A stretch of DNA of 64,000 nt, taken from Rotaria sp. Silwood1. Lineage: Eukaryota; Rotifera; Eurotatoria; Philodinida; Philodinidae. A program made the translations under genes and the position numbers. The stretch is taken from assembly GCA_905250075.1 (NCBI GenBank), contig CAJNOP010000032.1:1738667-1802666 (forward strand), given 5' to 3'. Shown piece by piece: positions 63,967 through 64,000 of this stretch (the first letter of the stretch is position 1; every line of letters begins with the position of its first letter). A model generated the notes under the pieces. That model was not told the DNA's origin. It saw only the letters and a list, made by a program, of their open reading frames with translations, and ran no database searches.

Positions 63967-64000
63967 CTAATAAAAACCGATGTTTCAAACCAAACTTTTT

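Overview
The window looks like nuclear DNA of a small, AT-rich invertebrate, most likely a bdelloid rotifer. This is inferred from the gene content and no search was run. The genes have mostly 50-80 bp introns and metazoan products: a Cys-loop receptor, an ELOVL6-like elongase, UBE2D-type E2 enzymes, a Brat-type NHL protein, DNAJA3/Tid1, WDR18 and CAD. Mixed with these are an intronless fungal/bacterial-type GH71 alpha-1,3-glucanase, FG-GAP and B-box/beta-propeller relics, and many small inverted-repeat elements. Foreign genes among mobile DNA are typical of bdelloids.

Layout, part 1. 0-2.6 kb: GRD-like ligand-gated channel (-). 2.6-10.1 kb: mostly noncoding, with a broken membrane-protein gene at 6.2-7.9 kb. 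10.1-11.3 kb: secreted leucine-rich-repeat protein (-). 11.3-17.6 kb: noncoding, with a small palindromic element and an FG-GAP relic. 17.7-19.7 kb: fatty-acid elongase (-). 20.4-23.7 kb: two UBE2D paralogues (-), the second with an apparent AT-AC intron. 23.7-28 kb: low-complexity DNA with one small gene relic. 28.1-30.9 kb: ten-exon gene of unknown function in which every intron is phase 1 (-). 31-33.6 kb: homopolymer-rich spacer. 33.7-36.2 kb: Brat-like NHL protein (-). 37.4-38.1 kb: secreted CAP protein (+). 38.7-41.6 kb: mitochondrial DnaJ/Tid1 (-).

Layout, part 2. 42.9-48.7 kb is the most unusual region. A Mutator-like element has inverted minisatellite ends, a 9-bp target duplication and a degenerate FLYWCH ORF. 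It is followed by the intronless GH71 gene and then by a second inverted-repeat element whose two flanks are GC-rich palindromic repeat arrays. 50.2-50.7 kb is a broken fragment of the CAD carbamoyl-phosphate synthetase small domain. From 51.2 to 62.1 kb about 5 kb is duplicated in tandem. Copy 1 has an intact WDR18 gene and a dead B-box/propeller gene; copy 2 has a dead WDR18 and an intact B-box/propeller gene, so each copy has lost the opposite member. 62.6-63.3 kb is a long inverted repeat, and the window ends in a GT11 (alpha-1,2-fucosyltransferase-like) exon with an apparent frameshift.

The genes do not form a pathway; they are independent housekeeping genes, family members and acquired genes. 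Exon joins were made by eye from GT-AG signals, reading phase and family resemblance. Edges may be off by a base, and 5' ends are the least certain part.
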